From an uncultured Oscillospiraceae bacterium (GTDB lineage: Bacteria > Bacillota > Clostridia > Oscillospirales > Acutalibacteraceae), in NCBI GenBank assembly GCA_958448165.1, contig CAUDCW010000002.1, positions 223,653-287,652 of the forward strand: a stretch of DNA of 64,000 nt. Reading direction: 5' to 3'. Positions 43,407 through 52,686 of this stretch are shown one piece after another; positions within the stretch are counted from its first letter, which is position 1; each line of letters begins with the position of its first letter. Position numbers and translations under genes: made by a program. A model generated the notes under the pieces. It searched no databases. It was not told the origin of the DNA and saw nothing but the letters and a program-made list of their open reading frames with translations.

Positions 43407-44993
43407 TTACCCCTTAATCTCCGTAACGTCGTTGAATCTAAATAGCAAAATTCCGTCACTTTGAACCGTAACAGTATCAACAACCGTCAGCCAAAGGCAA
43501 TTATCAAATTCGGTGAGCAGTTCGTCACGCTTTAAAAGGTCGGAAATGAAGCGGTCTATTGCTTTTCTTTTTGAGAGCTTATTTTCTCTCTTCTGTTTAA
43601 GTTCATCATATCTTGATTTTGCTTTATCATAGCGGTCAACATAGCTGTTGTATCTCTCGGTATATTTTTCCTGATCCTGTGCCGACGATGAATTTTCGGC
43701 TATGCACTTTTTAATAAGCTCGGTAACGACTTCAAGCTCACGGAGCAGTTCCGATATTTCTCTGTCAATTTCCTTAGTTTCGGTCAGAACATCTCTTGTA
43801 AGTTTGCAAGCCTTTATGAACGGCTCCTTGTCGGAAATCAGTCCGTTATAAACCTTGAGAAATCGTGCCTTTATTTCATCTTCGGTAATATGCGGTGTTC
43901 TGCAACAGGTATTGTCCTTAAATTTTCTGTTGCACTGCCATATTACCGTTTTGTATTTGTCAGTTGAATGCCAGACTTTAGAACCGTAAAAGCTACCACA
44001 GTCACCGCATACGATTTTTGCACCGAATACACTTTTGCCACTATACGCTCTGCCTATGGCTTTTCTGCGTTTAAATTCGTCCTGAACCGCTTCCCACTCC
44101 ATCGGGTCAACAATGGCTTCGTGTGAGTTTTCAATGTAGTATTGCGGAACCTCTCCCTCATTTATCTTCATTTTTTTAGAAAGAAAATCTACGGTAAATT
44201 TCTTTTGCAGTCTTGCCGCACCTTTATATTTTTCATTTTTCAGAATACTCTCAATGGTTGTCGGCTGCCATACTGGCTTTCCGGACGGGGTTGGAATATT
44301 CTCTGCTGTAAGTATTCTTGCAATACCGCCTGTGGTTTTTCCGCTCATAAAAAGATGGTATATCCGTCTGACAAGCTTTGCCTGTTCCTCATTAACAACA
44401 GGTGGGTCACCCTTGTTTTCACCACGCTCATATCCGAGAAAGTGCTTGTACGTCAAACTGACCTTGCCATCGGAAAACCTTTTTCTCTGTCCCCAGGTTA
44501 CATTTTCAGAAATACTTCGGCTCTCCTCCTGTGCAAGTGATGACATAATAGTAAGCAACAATTCGCCCTTGCTATCAAAAGTCCATATGTTCTCTTTTTC
44601 AAAATAAACCTCAACGCCCTTATCTTTCAGCTTGCGAATTGTAACAAGGCTGTCTACCGTATTTCTTGCAAAACGGCTTACTGATTTTGTGATAATAAGA
44701 TCTATTTTTCCTGCAAGTGCATCGGAAATCATCTCGTTAAATCCATCACGCTTTTTTGTATTAAGACCGCTTATGCCCTCATCTGTATACACTTTCACAA
44801 ATTCCCAATCGCTATGATTTTTAATAAAGCTTGTATAATAGTCAATCTGTGCCTCATATGAAGTAAACTGCTCGTCCTTGTCACTCGAAACACGAGCATA
44901 ACCTGCAGTTCGTCTTTTCTTGACCGTTGTATTTGAAATTCTTGTCAGCGGATTTATTGTGGGCGGAATAACCGTAACCTTTCTTGTTGCCAT
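43407..44993 (-). CDS. Large serine recombinase
   Basis: A 528-residue, apparently intact recombinase. The resolvase domain starts at about residue 27, with catalytic Ser in YARVSSDKD, then SRFARNTVDSL and EESRSISENVTWGQ. The recombinase domain (about 190-300) includes TPSGKPVWQPTTIESIL. The zinc ribbon (VCGDCGSFYGSK...CNRKFKDNTCC) and a coiled coil (about 395-480) follow. It catalyses integration/excision through a Ser-DNA intermediate. Its ATG overlaps the stop of the upstream recombinase remnant (TAATG), the tandem format of Firmicutes integrative elements. Confidence 0.92.
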   Translation of the reverse strand: MATRKVTVIPPTINPLTRISNTTVKKRRTAGYARVSSDKDEQFTSYEAQIDYYTSFIKNHSDWEFVKVYTDEGISGLNTKKRDGFNEMISDALAGKIDLIITKSVSRFARNTVDSLVTIRKLKDKGVEVYFEKENIWTFDSKGELLLTIMSSLAQEESRSISENVTWGQRKRFSDGKVSLTYKHFLGYERGENKGDPPVVNEEQAKLVRRIYHLFMSGKTTGGIARILTAENIPTPSGKPVWQPTTIESILKNEKYKGAARLQKKFTVDFLSKKMKINEGEVPQYYIENSHEAIVDPMEWEAVQDEFKRRKAIGRAYSGKSVFGAKIVCGDCGSFYGSKVWHSTDKYKTVIWQCNRKFKDNTCCRTPHITEDEIKARFLKVYNGLISDKEPFIKACKLTRDVLTETKEIDREISELLRELEVVTELIKKCIAENSSSAQDQEKYTERYNSYVDRYDKAKSRYDELKQKRENKLSKRKAIDRFISDLLKRDELLTEFDNCLWLTVVDTVTVQSDGILLFRFNDVTEIKG

Positions 44994-46051
44994 TATGCTC
45001 TCCCCCTTTGATTAAGTGCTCTTTGCCTTGCACATTCTCGCATATCAGAAGTCCAGCTATTCTTTCTTGTGCGTGGAACCCAGTTCTTTGATACTTCTTT
45101 TCCATCAGCAAAGTAAAATGTTAATGTGCAGTTATTTTTTGCTCTGATGTTTTTGATTTTGCTATGTAAAATATCCTCGTCAAATTCATCAAGTTTTAAA
45201 ACTTCGGTTGCGAGCCTGTAAAGTTCTTCTTCGGGTATCTGCCGTGACGGGCAGAACGCTTTTCCCTGTGTCAAGAAGGTTTTACATTGCCAGGCATGTT
45301 TTCCCTTTGATGTTGTTCTCTTGTACTTTGCACCACAGTTATCGCAGATAATCATACCCGAAAAAGCAGAAAGCGTAGGTTTTTTCAAAGTTTCTCTTCG
45401 CTTTGCCAAATCGTGAAGTATCCCTTGGGCTTTGGCAAACAATTCTTCGTCAACAATGGCATCGTGCGTTCCTTCGGCATAGTATTTAGGCAACTGACCA
45501 TAATTGTGAATCAGTTTCTTTTCCAGGTGATTATTACGGTATTTCTTTTGCAAAAGTGCATTGCCGAGATATTTTTCATTTGAAAGTAAACCCCTTATTC
45601 GTTGTGAATTCCATTTTCCACCTAAACAGCGAGTAATACTTCTTTTGTTCAAATCATTTGCTATTGAAGTAAAGCTCTCACCATTAACGGCTCTCTCAAA
45701 AACTTCACGCACTATGTCAGCTTGTGCAGGGTCAATCTCTATATTTGTACCGTTAATTCTATACCCAAACAAAAAGCGAAGATTAACAATTTCTCCGTTT
45801 TCAAAAGCCTTGCGAATACGCCACTTCTGATTTTCACTTGCCGACAGGCTTTCTGCCTGTGCGTATGACGCAAGAATGGTCATCACAAGCTCACCGTCGG
45901 TACTGATAGTATGAATATTCTGTTCTTCAAAGAAAACACCTCTGTTTTCTTTGATGTGTCTATAGTCAAAAACAATTAATAAAATCCGAAGTCCATAGGC
46001 ACAATTCTTATTCAAGAGTATAAGGACAGAAATGTTGATTATAAGAACCAA
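44993..46051 (-). pseudogene. Second serine recombinase, N-terminal domain lost
   Basis: A 352-codon frame contains everything after the middle of the resolvase domain: FFEEQNIHTISTDGELV, EAES-SASENQKWRIRK, the recombinase domain (GGKWNSQRIRGLLSNEKYLG), and a zinc ribbon (CDNCGAKYKRT...FC). The catalytic Ser and the first about 90 residues are missing; codons 1-35 are AT-rich junk-like sequence without a ribosome site. It probably was the upstream member of a tandem recombinase pair. It cannot catalyse recombination alone but might still supply DNA contacts if expressed. Confidence 0.8.
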
Positions 46052-46110
46052 ACAGACAAAAAATAATGCCCGTCAGGAACAATTTATAATTATAAAATTG
46101 CATAAAAAAT

Positions 46111-46151
46111 CAGCCTGAGAGAATACCAAAAAACAGTATTCTCTCAGGCTG
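46111..46151. terminator. Strong hairpin terminator
   Basis: A perfect 15-bp stem, CAGCCTGAGAGAATA / TATTCTCTCAGGCTG, with an 11-base loop and an A-rich 5' flank. It shares CATAAAAAATCAGCCTG with the terminator at 34261-34277, so the two islands carry related ends. Confidence 0.75.
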
Positions 46152-46674
46152 AATGTATTGCTTCTACAATTTTGAATATTAATTTTTCGTAAGAAATCCA
46201 TTTGGAATATTCCTTAGTAAAAGAATATTCATCGTTTCTTTATTATAATAAATATGGTACAGCAGATGTTTCGACAAAACTATTGTGTGAGTTATCTGAA
46301 AAACATTCCACACACCTTACGGTCAATAATTGATTCCGAAATACTCTATTGATAAAGCTCCTATTTTATGTTAGGGCAGATACAGTAGTTTGTTATGTCA
46401 CTGTAATACCCGCAAGGACAAGGATTCATCGTAACAACCATTTTGATACAATTCAACGATGCACCCCCTTTGCACCCCCTAAGCGCCGGAAATGCACCCC
46501 CTATAAAATATTCGGACATCGGATTAGGGTGCTCTTCATTTTACGGTAAAATACAGAGTAGTATTTTCTTTCATGAAAAAGAGATATCAACGTGCCGGGG
46601 TCAATATCTCTTGCTTCTTACTTATAATTCACTTGTCAAGCATCAAAGCGACAAACTGAAAGTTATAATGGTTA
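46152..46674. other. Intergenic DNA with GGGGGTGCA triplet
   Basis: No gene was seen. Three copies of TGCACCCCC lie within 46451-46501 (GGGGGTGCA on the minus strand). The last is preceded by CGCCGGAA, resembling the GGGTGCAT-CCG hairpin region at 38.6 kb. The remainder is AT-rich with short frames lacking ribosome sites. Confidence 0.4.
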
Positions 46675-47271
46675 TTATGATTTATTATCTATCATAGTAT
46701 GCAATAATTGCAATGTTTTTTGAATTATCACACCGGATAGAAGTATCGTGCAAATAGTACACATACCAAACTTTCCGCCTAAGAACATACCGAATAGCAC
46801 CACCATGGTATCAAGTGCTATTCGCACATATTTGATCTGCCAGGAATGCTTTTTTGCCAAAGCAAATGTTACCGCTTCATAGGAGCCTCTTCCCCAATCA
46901 GCATAAGAATAGATGGCTGTTCCTACTGCAAACAGAACAATCCCCATCAGCATTATAAAGAAATTCAGGATTTTACTTTCTGTGTAGTGCATCAACGGCT
47001 GAAACAAATCTGTACATACACTATAGATGATTTGATATAAAATAGTACCCAGATAAATCTGGCTGCGATCATAGAACAGACAAAAGACAATCATTCCTAC
47101 TGCAACCACAAAGGATGCCTGTCCCAATGTAATATGTAACACACAAGAAACTCCTTGCCATAAAACAGCCAGAGTAGCTCCTCCAAATCCGGCATAGATT
47201 GCCAGATCTATTCCAAATGCAGCAATCACAGAACCGATTACAACCCAGATTATTTTCTTGATGATATTCAT
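46675..47271 (-). CDS. YczE/YyaS/YitT-family membrane protein
   Basis: A 198-residue integral membrane protein with five predicted helices (about 5-25, 35-60, 70-90, 100-120, 165-185). The Gly-rich turn YAGFGGATLAVLWQG and the later SYADWGRGSYEAVTFAL mark the family. Substrate is unknown; members are often near transport or regulatory genes. It starts 4 bases after the MATE gene, so the two share a transcript. Confidence 0.82.
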   Translation of the reverse strand: MNIIKKIIWVVIGSVIAAFGIDLAIYAGFGGATLAVLWQGVSCVLHITLGQASFVVAVGMIVFCLFYDRSQIYLGTILYQIIYSVCTDLFQPLMHYTESKILNFFIMLMGIVLFAVGTAIYSYADWGRGSYEAVTFALAKKHSWQIKYVRIALDTMVVLFGMFLGGKFGMCTICTILLSGVIIQKTLQLLHTMIDNKS

Positions 47272-47274
47272 ATT

Positions 47275-48606
47275 CTATCTCTTCTTTAATACTTTTTTCA
47301 TTAGCAATGCTGAAATCAAAGCTGCTGTAAATTCTGTAAATACAAATGCTACATACACGCCATTCGCCTCCCACATCTTACTGAAAATGACGGAAGCCGG
47401 AATAATCACTACGATATATCGTATTAAGGAAATGATCAAGGAAAGAAGTCCCTTTCCAAGAGCTTCACACACTCCCGATGCTACAACTGACAATGAAGAT
47501 ATGGCAAATCCAAGACTGATGATCGTTAATGCAGTTACACCATATTGCACAATGGCAGCATCTTCAGAGTAGATAGATATCAGCTGTTCCGGAAAAAGCT
47601 GACAAACTGCAGTTCCAAACAACATAATTCCTATAATAAAAACTTCTGCTGTTCCCGAGATTTTTTTCACTCTCTCCCACTGCCCTGCACCGTAGTTATA
47701 ACTGATTAAAGGTCGGATTCCCTGAATGATTCCATTGGCTGACAGATAAATAAATGTCTGTAGCTTATAATAGATTCCTAAAATCAAGATATAGGTATCT
47801 CCAAAAGCAGTTAAAATTGTATTTAATGCAGAAATCAGCACAGAAGGCAATGCCAGATTTAAAGTTGCCGGGATGCCGATACCATAAACACGCTTGAGTT
47901 CATTTTTTTCAAATCGTATGTATTTCCAGCTGGTTTTTGCAGGAATCGGAGTCATAAAATAAAAGGATAAATATGCAATTAGTGTGCATACCTGTCCAAT
48001 TCCCGTTGCAATTGCAGCACCCTTCATGCCCATTGCAGGAAACATCCCAAAACCAAAGATCATAATTGGATCTAATACAATATTTACAATAAATCCCACC
48101 ATCATACTGCACATCGATACTTTCATTCTGCCTACCGATTGAAAAATTTTTTCATAAGCTACAGAAACCTGAATAATAACTGTAAATAACAAAACCCAAT
48201 TTGCATATTCTAACCCTAAATTTATAATTTCCTGTTCTTTAGTAAAATGTTGCATAAATGCCGGCATTCCAATGAAAAAGCCTATAGTAAGTATGATTCC
48301 ATGTATCATACTCAAAAATACACCTGTTGATGCGATATGGCTTGCTTTTTTCTCCTCATTTGCACCTATCGAATATGCAATCATAGCGTTCAAGCCAATT
48401 CCAAAGCCCACTGCAATAGCATTGATCATATTTTGTACCGGAAATACAATAGACAAAGCTGTCATCGCATTTTGACTGATTTTTGCCACAAAGTAACTAT
48501 CTACAATATTATAAAGTGCGTTCACTGCCATAGATAAAATCATAGGTACAGACATTTGTAATACAAGCGGAACAATTTTTTTCTCTTTCATAAATTGCTG
48601 ATTCAT
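47275..48606 (-). CDS. MATE-family multidrug efflux protein
   Basis: A 443-residue, 12-helix transporter. It shows duplicated MATE halves, the N-terminal motif VLQMSVPMILSMAVNALYNIVDSYF, and a matching Gly/Pro-rich start of the second half (YGIGIPATLNLALPSVLIS). It exports cationic drugs or metabolites in exchange for Na+ or H+. GGAGG precedes the ATG. A strong promoter plus terminator-like leader lies upstream, suggesting induction by attenuation. Confidence 0.92.
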   Translation of the reverse strand: MNQQFMKEKKIVPLVLQMSVPMILSMAVNALYNIVDSYFVAKISQNAMTALSIVFPVQNMINAIAVGFGIGLNAMIAYSIGANEEKKASHIASTGVFLSMIHGIILTIGFFIGMPAFMQHFTKEQEIINLGLEYANWVLLFTVIIQVSVAYEKIFQSVGRMKVSMCSMMVGFIVNIVLDPIMIFGFGMFPAMGMKGAAIATGIGQVCTLIAYLSFYFMTPIPAKTSWKYIRFEKNELKRVYGIGIPATLNLALPSVLISALNTILTAFGDTYILILGIYYKLQTFIYLSANGIIQGIRPLISYNYGAGQWERVKKISGTAEVFIIGIMLFGTAVCQLFPEQLISIYSEDAAIVQYGVTALTIISLGFAISSLSVVASGVCEALGKGLLSLIISLIRYIVVIIPASVIFSKMWEANGVYVAFVFTEFTAALISALLMKKVLKKR

Positions 48607-48624
48607 TTGATTCCTCCATAAAAA

Positions 48625-48746
48625 AAGACTATACGGACTTGCTGTTTATATCAGAAACAGTGTAAACCATATAGTCTTATTATAGTCTGACGGACTTTTA
48701 TTTATTTTTCAAACAATATTCTAACAGGAAATCTCTATCTTGTCAA
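48625..48746 (-). promoter_or_regulatory. Promoter and attenuator-like leader of the MATE gene
   Basis: The minus-strand promoter is TTGACA (plus strand 48741-48746), a 17-base spacer and TAGAAT (48718-48723). The leader then forms a terminator hairpin whose arms (AAGACTATATGG and CCGTATAGTCTT, 48625-48678) are followed by seven T residues, just before the MATE ribosome site. A second AGACTATA copy just upstream can pair with the same 3' arm, which would make an antiterminator. No known riboswitch consensus was recognised. Confidence 0.6.
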
Positions 48747-48769
48747 TATGTTTATCATCTACAAAGCTG

Positions 48770-49112
48770 AAGCAACGATAACTTCAAAGTTTCTGTTCCT
48801 CATAAAATTAATTTATCGGGATTTACCAAATCCACAATATTTATTCCTGTCGAAAGACCAAAAAATAGTGTTATCACAAATACATATCTGTTCCAATTCT
48901 TTTGTCGGTTCTCCAATTTTCTCCGCAATGATTTCAGCGGTAGCAGGAGACATCACAAAAATTAGATTATCGTATATATCTTTGTCAGATGTTCCCCACC
49001 AATCGGGAGCCTTGCTTAATATATCTTCTAACTTTTCCTGCAAAATAACAAAAACCGGAATATCCAAACCAAACCTTTTCTGTATCATATCATCATTTGT
49101 TCCTCCCTCCAT
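48770..49112 (-). pseudogene. DUF1697 protein remnant
   Basis: The open part (99 codons, 48813-49112) starts in the middle of a DUF1697 sequence: FGLDIPVFVILQEKLEDIL, then NLIFVMSP, and ends FDRNKYCGFGKSR. After a stop the typical family end can be followed in shifted or interrupted form (RNRNFEVIVAS). The N-terminal LLRGINVGG-type region is absent. It is a decayed gene; a GGGAGG site at the fragment's start is probably fortuitous. Confidence 0.65.
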
Positions 49113-49121
49113 ATTTTTTCA

Positions 49122-50308
49122 TTAATGCTTTATATCTGTTGGCGTCGCATTTATCACAATAATCATTCCGTCATATAATTCTGCTGGGACATCATTGATT
49201 CTATAGCTATTTGGTAAGATCTTATTCAAAAAGCTATAACCCTCTCCGAGTGATCCCATCAGCATACTCTGATTGATAATTTTCTTTATTTTTTCTGATT
49301 TTTGCAGTTTATCAAAATCAAGATACGTCATATCCATCCCAAGGACGCTGTATTTGCCAAAGGATCAGCAGAATAAAATTTTCGCGTAATTCTTTTTCCA
49401 TTTTTTCCAGGCAAATTGCATTCTGTTTTGTAAAAATCTGTGCCAATGACAAAATAATCATCACCATATTTTTCAAACAGTTCTTCACCCATGAATGTAG
49501 TATATGTACTCTTCTTTGCCACATGTCCGTTATGTCCCGAAATCATAAGCATAGATTCGTTTGCTTTCTGAACATGCTCATAAATCCAGTCGATGTTTTC
49601 AGCCATATAATGATCCCTTATTTTTGCATAATCTACATTTGACGCATTACTAAGCTCCTGATTTTGCAGATAACATCTCGCTGCCTGCGCATACATTTCC
49701 ATCCCCGGTATATTCTTTAAAGTTTCCGCAGCATCTTCCATATCGGTATACTGCATCTTAAGTTCTGAAAATGCTTCATCTACACATTTTTGATCCAAGT
49801 CGGAATTTTGCATATCAAACCCATAAAAGCTTAACATCTCTTCCGGTTTTGCCTGTTTATTATAATCTGCCATATAGCGAATCAACGCCCTCATTTCATC
49901 CGTCTGGTAAATATGAAAAGCAAGTGCTTCCACTGCATCATCTTCCGTATTTTTCCCCTCACCGTGTATATATTGATTTACCAATAAGCATCCACCATAA
50001 TCTGCTTCTAAGGCAAAGGCCTTACAGTTATATTCCTCGACCATTTTTCTAAACAAATCAAGCTTTAATTCTTGAAATTCTTTATTTCCGTGGGTCGCCT
50101 CTCCAAGAGCGAATATCTTTACATTTTCCGGTATCGCAATATCATCGATTTCCTCTGCAACTTTCAGAAATTCTTCATTATTTACCTGTGTTCCGGAGTT
50201 CATGCCCCCATAAGATATATATCTTATGAATGCCACGATTGCAGCTCCAAATAGAAACGCCACGATTATCTTTCCAATATATCGCTTTTTTGCATGATCT
50301 TTTTTCAT
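49122..50308 (-). pseudogene. Erythromycin esterase-like gene, frameshifted
   Basis: Two overlapping frames make one family member. The first (49328-50308) has an N-terminal membrane anchor and Ere motifs LGEATHGN, FALEADYGG, YGFDMQ and ISGHNGHVAK. It runs out at DPLANTASLGWI. The second (49122-49337) continues YLDFDKLQ, MGSLGEGY and ELYDGMIIVINATPT, the normal end. A single-base shift near 49337 separates them. Intact homologues hydrolyse ester bonds, including the macrolide lactone in resistance enzymes. Here it is either inactive or a sequencing error. Confidence 0.78.
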
Positions 50309-50419
50309 CCGTCAACCAACTCCTCTCATCTTTTCACGCTTATAATTTCGAAAAATTTGACACCTGATATCACACACGGCTCAATATGTGTATGTTCAGG
50401 ATATGTGATATTTACATTT

Positions 50420-51477
50420 TCAAAACTTACAATTTCCACTCCCACCGTCCTCGTCGGTCCAGGTATCCGTACCGTTATAGATAAAACGGCGTTCAATGCA
50501 ATCCATATAGGTGCCGTCCGCTAATTTATATACCGTTGTCGTGTCGCCGCGGAGATTCACAAGCTCTACCACATCCGCTCCCGGATAACCCGACTCAGCT
50601 TCATCATCTCCACCCTTTCCTGTTTCGCCCTCGCCCTGCGACCAGCAAAGCAAGAGCCCCTTATATTCTGTGTACAGGAAAGTCCCGTCATCCGTTTTCT
50701 CAGCCGTAAACTCCATTTTCATGGAGCTTTGGTCAAAGTCATTGGTCATGTCAGCGGAGAGAATATCGTCACTCAGCGAATATGTACCGGTTCCGCCGTC
50801 CGCTCCGATATACCATGAGATATGGCCATCGCTTGTGATCTCCATGCTGCTGCCGAACTCCATAGCGCCGGGGATCGTCTCCATAACGGTGGCATTGTCT
50901 TTTTCATCTTCCACCAGATGCCACGGGCCAACCAGATCGTCCGCTGTCACGGCATCCGGATTATTATGCTCCTGCACCGGTGCGCGATGGAAACGGAGGT
51001 GTCCGTCGTTTCCCTGGTAGGAGCCTCAGCGGGAAGGATTTCTTCTTCCACAGTGGAATTCGACGGCTCCGGTGTCTCCGCCGGTTCCGTACTCGCAGGC
51101 ACTTTTTCCACATCAACGTGGATCCTGCCCTTTGCATTCTGCCCTGCGACGACGATTGCGTAGGGACCGTCCACAGGAGCCTCCACGGTAAATTCCGTCA
51201 CGGATCCGTCCCCCTGATAGAGCGATGTTCCGTCCGGTGACGTAATCTTCATCTCCAGCGCCCCTTTCACCGTCTCGAATAAAATTTTGAGCGTATCACC
51301 CTGCTTCAGCTCCAGGGTGTGTGTGTCCGTGCCGTTCATGGTTTTGACATCCAAGTGGTAGGAATCCGCGTTCTTTGCGCTGCTGCCGTCAAAGGCGGAG
51401 CTAGACGCGCACCCGGCCAGAGATAGCAGGAGGGCACAGACGGTTATAACAATAACGAAAAATTTTTGCTGTTTCAT
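50420..51477 (-). pseudogene. Lipoprotein split by a frameshift
   Basis: The first frame (50947-51477) has a lipoprotein signal (LLLSLAGCASS), a beta-rich domain and a Pro/Glu/Ser linker, then loses sense at HRCRS. The second (50420-50977) starts as APVQEHNNPDAV in the other frame, continues with a lipocalin-like strand pattern (DLVGPWHLVEDE, GTYSLSDDILSA) and ends near the Cys-containing C-terminus. The second has only a GTG and no ribosome site, so it is not independent. A one-base shift near 50970 explains both. GC content is well above that of the first 50 kb. Confidence 0.68.
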
Positions 51478-51560
51478 AATGGTTTCCTTTCAGGATTCAG
51501 ATTTGGTTTGATTGAACATGATCAAGTTGCTATTTCTTATCCATATTCATCCGAATCACA

Positions 51561-51725
51561 TTAAAAAGGTTTGACAGCAATATGCACGCCAATGCGATTG
51601 CCAATGGCCTCATAGCCGTTTTTCTTTTCCTGCTTCTTTTTCTTTTCTGCCAGTCCGGCGAAGAACACAGCCAAAGCGATCCCGACCACCACCAGCGGCA
51701 GCGCCGCCATCATAAAGTCACGCAT
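51561..51725 (-). CDS. Small single-helix membrane protein
   Basis: A 54-residue protein with one membrane helix (ALPLVVVGIALAVFFAGL) and a Lys-rich cytoplasmic tail. The start context AAAAGGGAGTGAAAATTT is good. Similar small proteins from Lachnospiraceae have a longer second hydrophobic segment, so the C-terminus may be frameshifted here. Confidence 0.6.
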   Translation of the reverse strand: MRDFMMAALPLVVVGIALAVFFAGLAEKKKKQEKKNGYEAIGNRIGVHIAVKPF

Positions 51726-51846
51726 AAATTTTCACTCCCTTTTTCTTTTAAGACACCACTGCGCAAAGACCGCCTGACGGCTTTGTGAGGTGTTGCCTTT
51801 ACTCTACAACAAAATCTGTCCAATCAATATGGTTATACACCATCCT

Positions 51847-52446
51847 TTATCGCCGCCCAAGATAGCGGAATGTATGCCGCTTGTATTCCCGGTACGCCGC
51901 GCCGAATGTTTCCTCCAGATACCGTTCCTCCTGCAAAATTTGTAAATGCAGCATCACAATGGCAAACACCGTAAGCGGCACGGTCAGCAAATTGCAGTAC
52001 ATCAGCATCACACCGATATACATGAGGTCAAAGCCGAGAAAGGCCGGATTGCGGCTGAACTGATAGATGCCGGATGTGACCAGCTCTGTGCGATCCTGAT
52101 CCGGGATGCCCGCCCTCCAGCTATCCTTCATACTGAGAACGGAAAGGAGAAAAATCAAATCACCGAGCATTCCGGTGACAAAGCCGGTAAAGCGCGCCTT
52201 TGCCGCAAGGCAGCTCCAGCCAAACGCTATGGACACAAGCTGTGCAATCACAACGCCCAGCGTAGCAATGCTCATCAGCAGTTCCACTGTGTGAATGGAC
52301 TTTTCTTTCCGCTGTCCGATTTGCCGCGTCCGGATGCCGCGGCGCTTCTGCGCCAGCATCTTGGCAAAATATATGCCGTAAAACGCTGCCAGCACAAAAA
52401 GGGCAGGCAGGGGATAAGAGAGAATTTCTTCCACCGGATATTCCAT
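51847..52446 (-). CDS. ICMT/PEMT-like membrane methyltransferase
   Basis: A 199-residue membrane protein with about five helices. The C-terminal motif set is that of isoprenylcysteine/phospholipid methyltransferase-like proteins: LVTSGIYQFSRNPAFLG, then ILQEERYLEETFGAAYREYKRH. These residues form the SAM-binding loops in the family. Bacterial substrates are mostly unknown. The start lacks a strong site, with CAGAGGAGTTG nearby. It is followed by a small broken membrane gene. Confidence 0.82.
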   Translation of the reverse strand: MEYPVEEILSYPLPALFVLAAFYGIYFAKMLAQKRRGIRTRQIGQRKEKSIHTVELLMSIATLGVVIAQLVSIAFGWSCLAAKARFTGFVTGMLGDLIFLLSVLSMKDSWRAGIPDQDRTELVTSGIYQFSRNPAFLGFDLMYIGVMLMYCNLLTVPLTVFAIVMLHLQILQEERYLEETFGAAYREYKRHTFRYLGRR

Positions 52447-52490
52447 AATGCAACTCCTCTAATGAATTTTGTTTTAGCCATTACTTTTTT

Positions 52491-52680
52491 CTATTCTTCC
52501 TTGTGCAGGCCACTCGGATAAACGGTACAAGCAGCAGAAGACATACCAGAACAGAGCCGCCGAGCTGCCCGTAGGACATCCACACATTTGATTCCGGCGG
52601 GCAGGGATAAATCATTGCCACAGCCCCACCAACAGGCTGATTGCCGCTCCAGAATAGTACATGATTTTATACTTTTTCAT
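52491..52680 (-). pseudogene. Small membrane protein, frameshifted
   Basis: The first frame starts MKKYKIMYYSGAAISLLVG and stops after one helix. The remaining sequence in another frame reads AMIYPCPPESNVWMSYGQLG and a second helix (SVLVCLLLLVPFI) with a basic end, stop at 52491. A shift in the G-rich tract near 52632 rejoins them into one about 62-residue, two-helix protein. It lies between the methyltransferase and CPBP genes. Confidence 0.55.
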
Positions 52681-52686
52681 CGTTTT

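Noticed and set aside
50420..50977. Independent second lipoprotein-associated gene
   Set aside because: Only a GTG without ribosome site, and the protein text continues naturally from the upstream frame; treated as one frameshifted gene.
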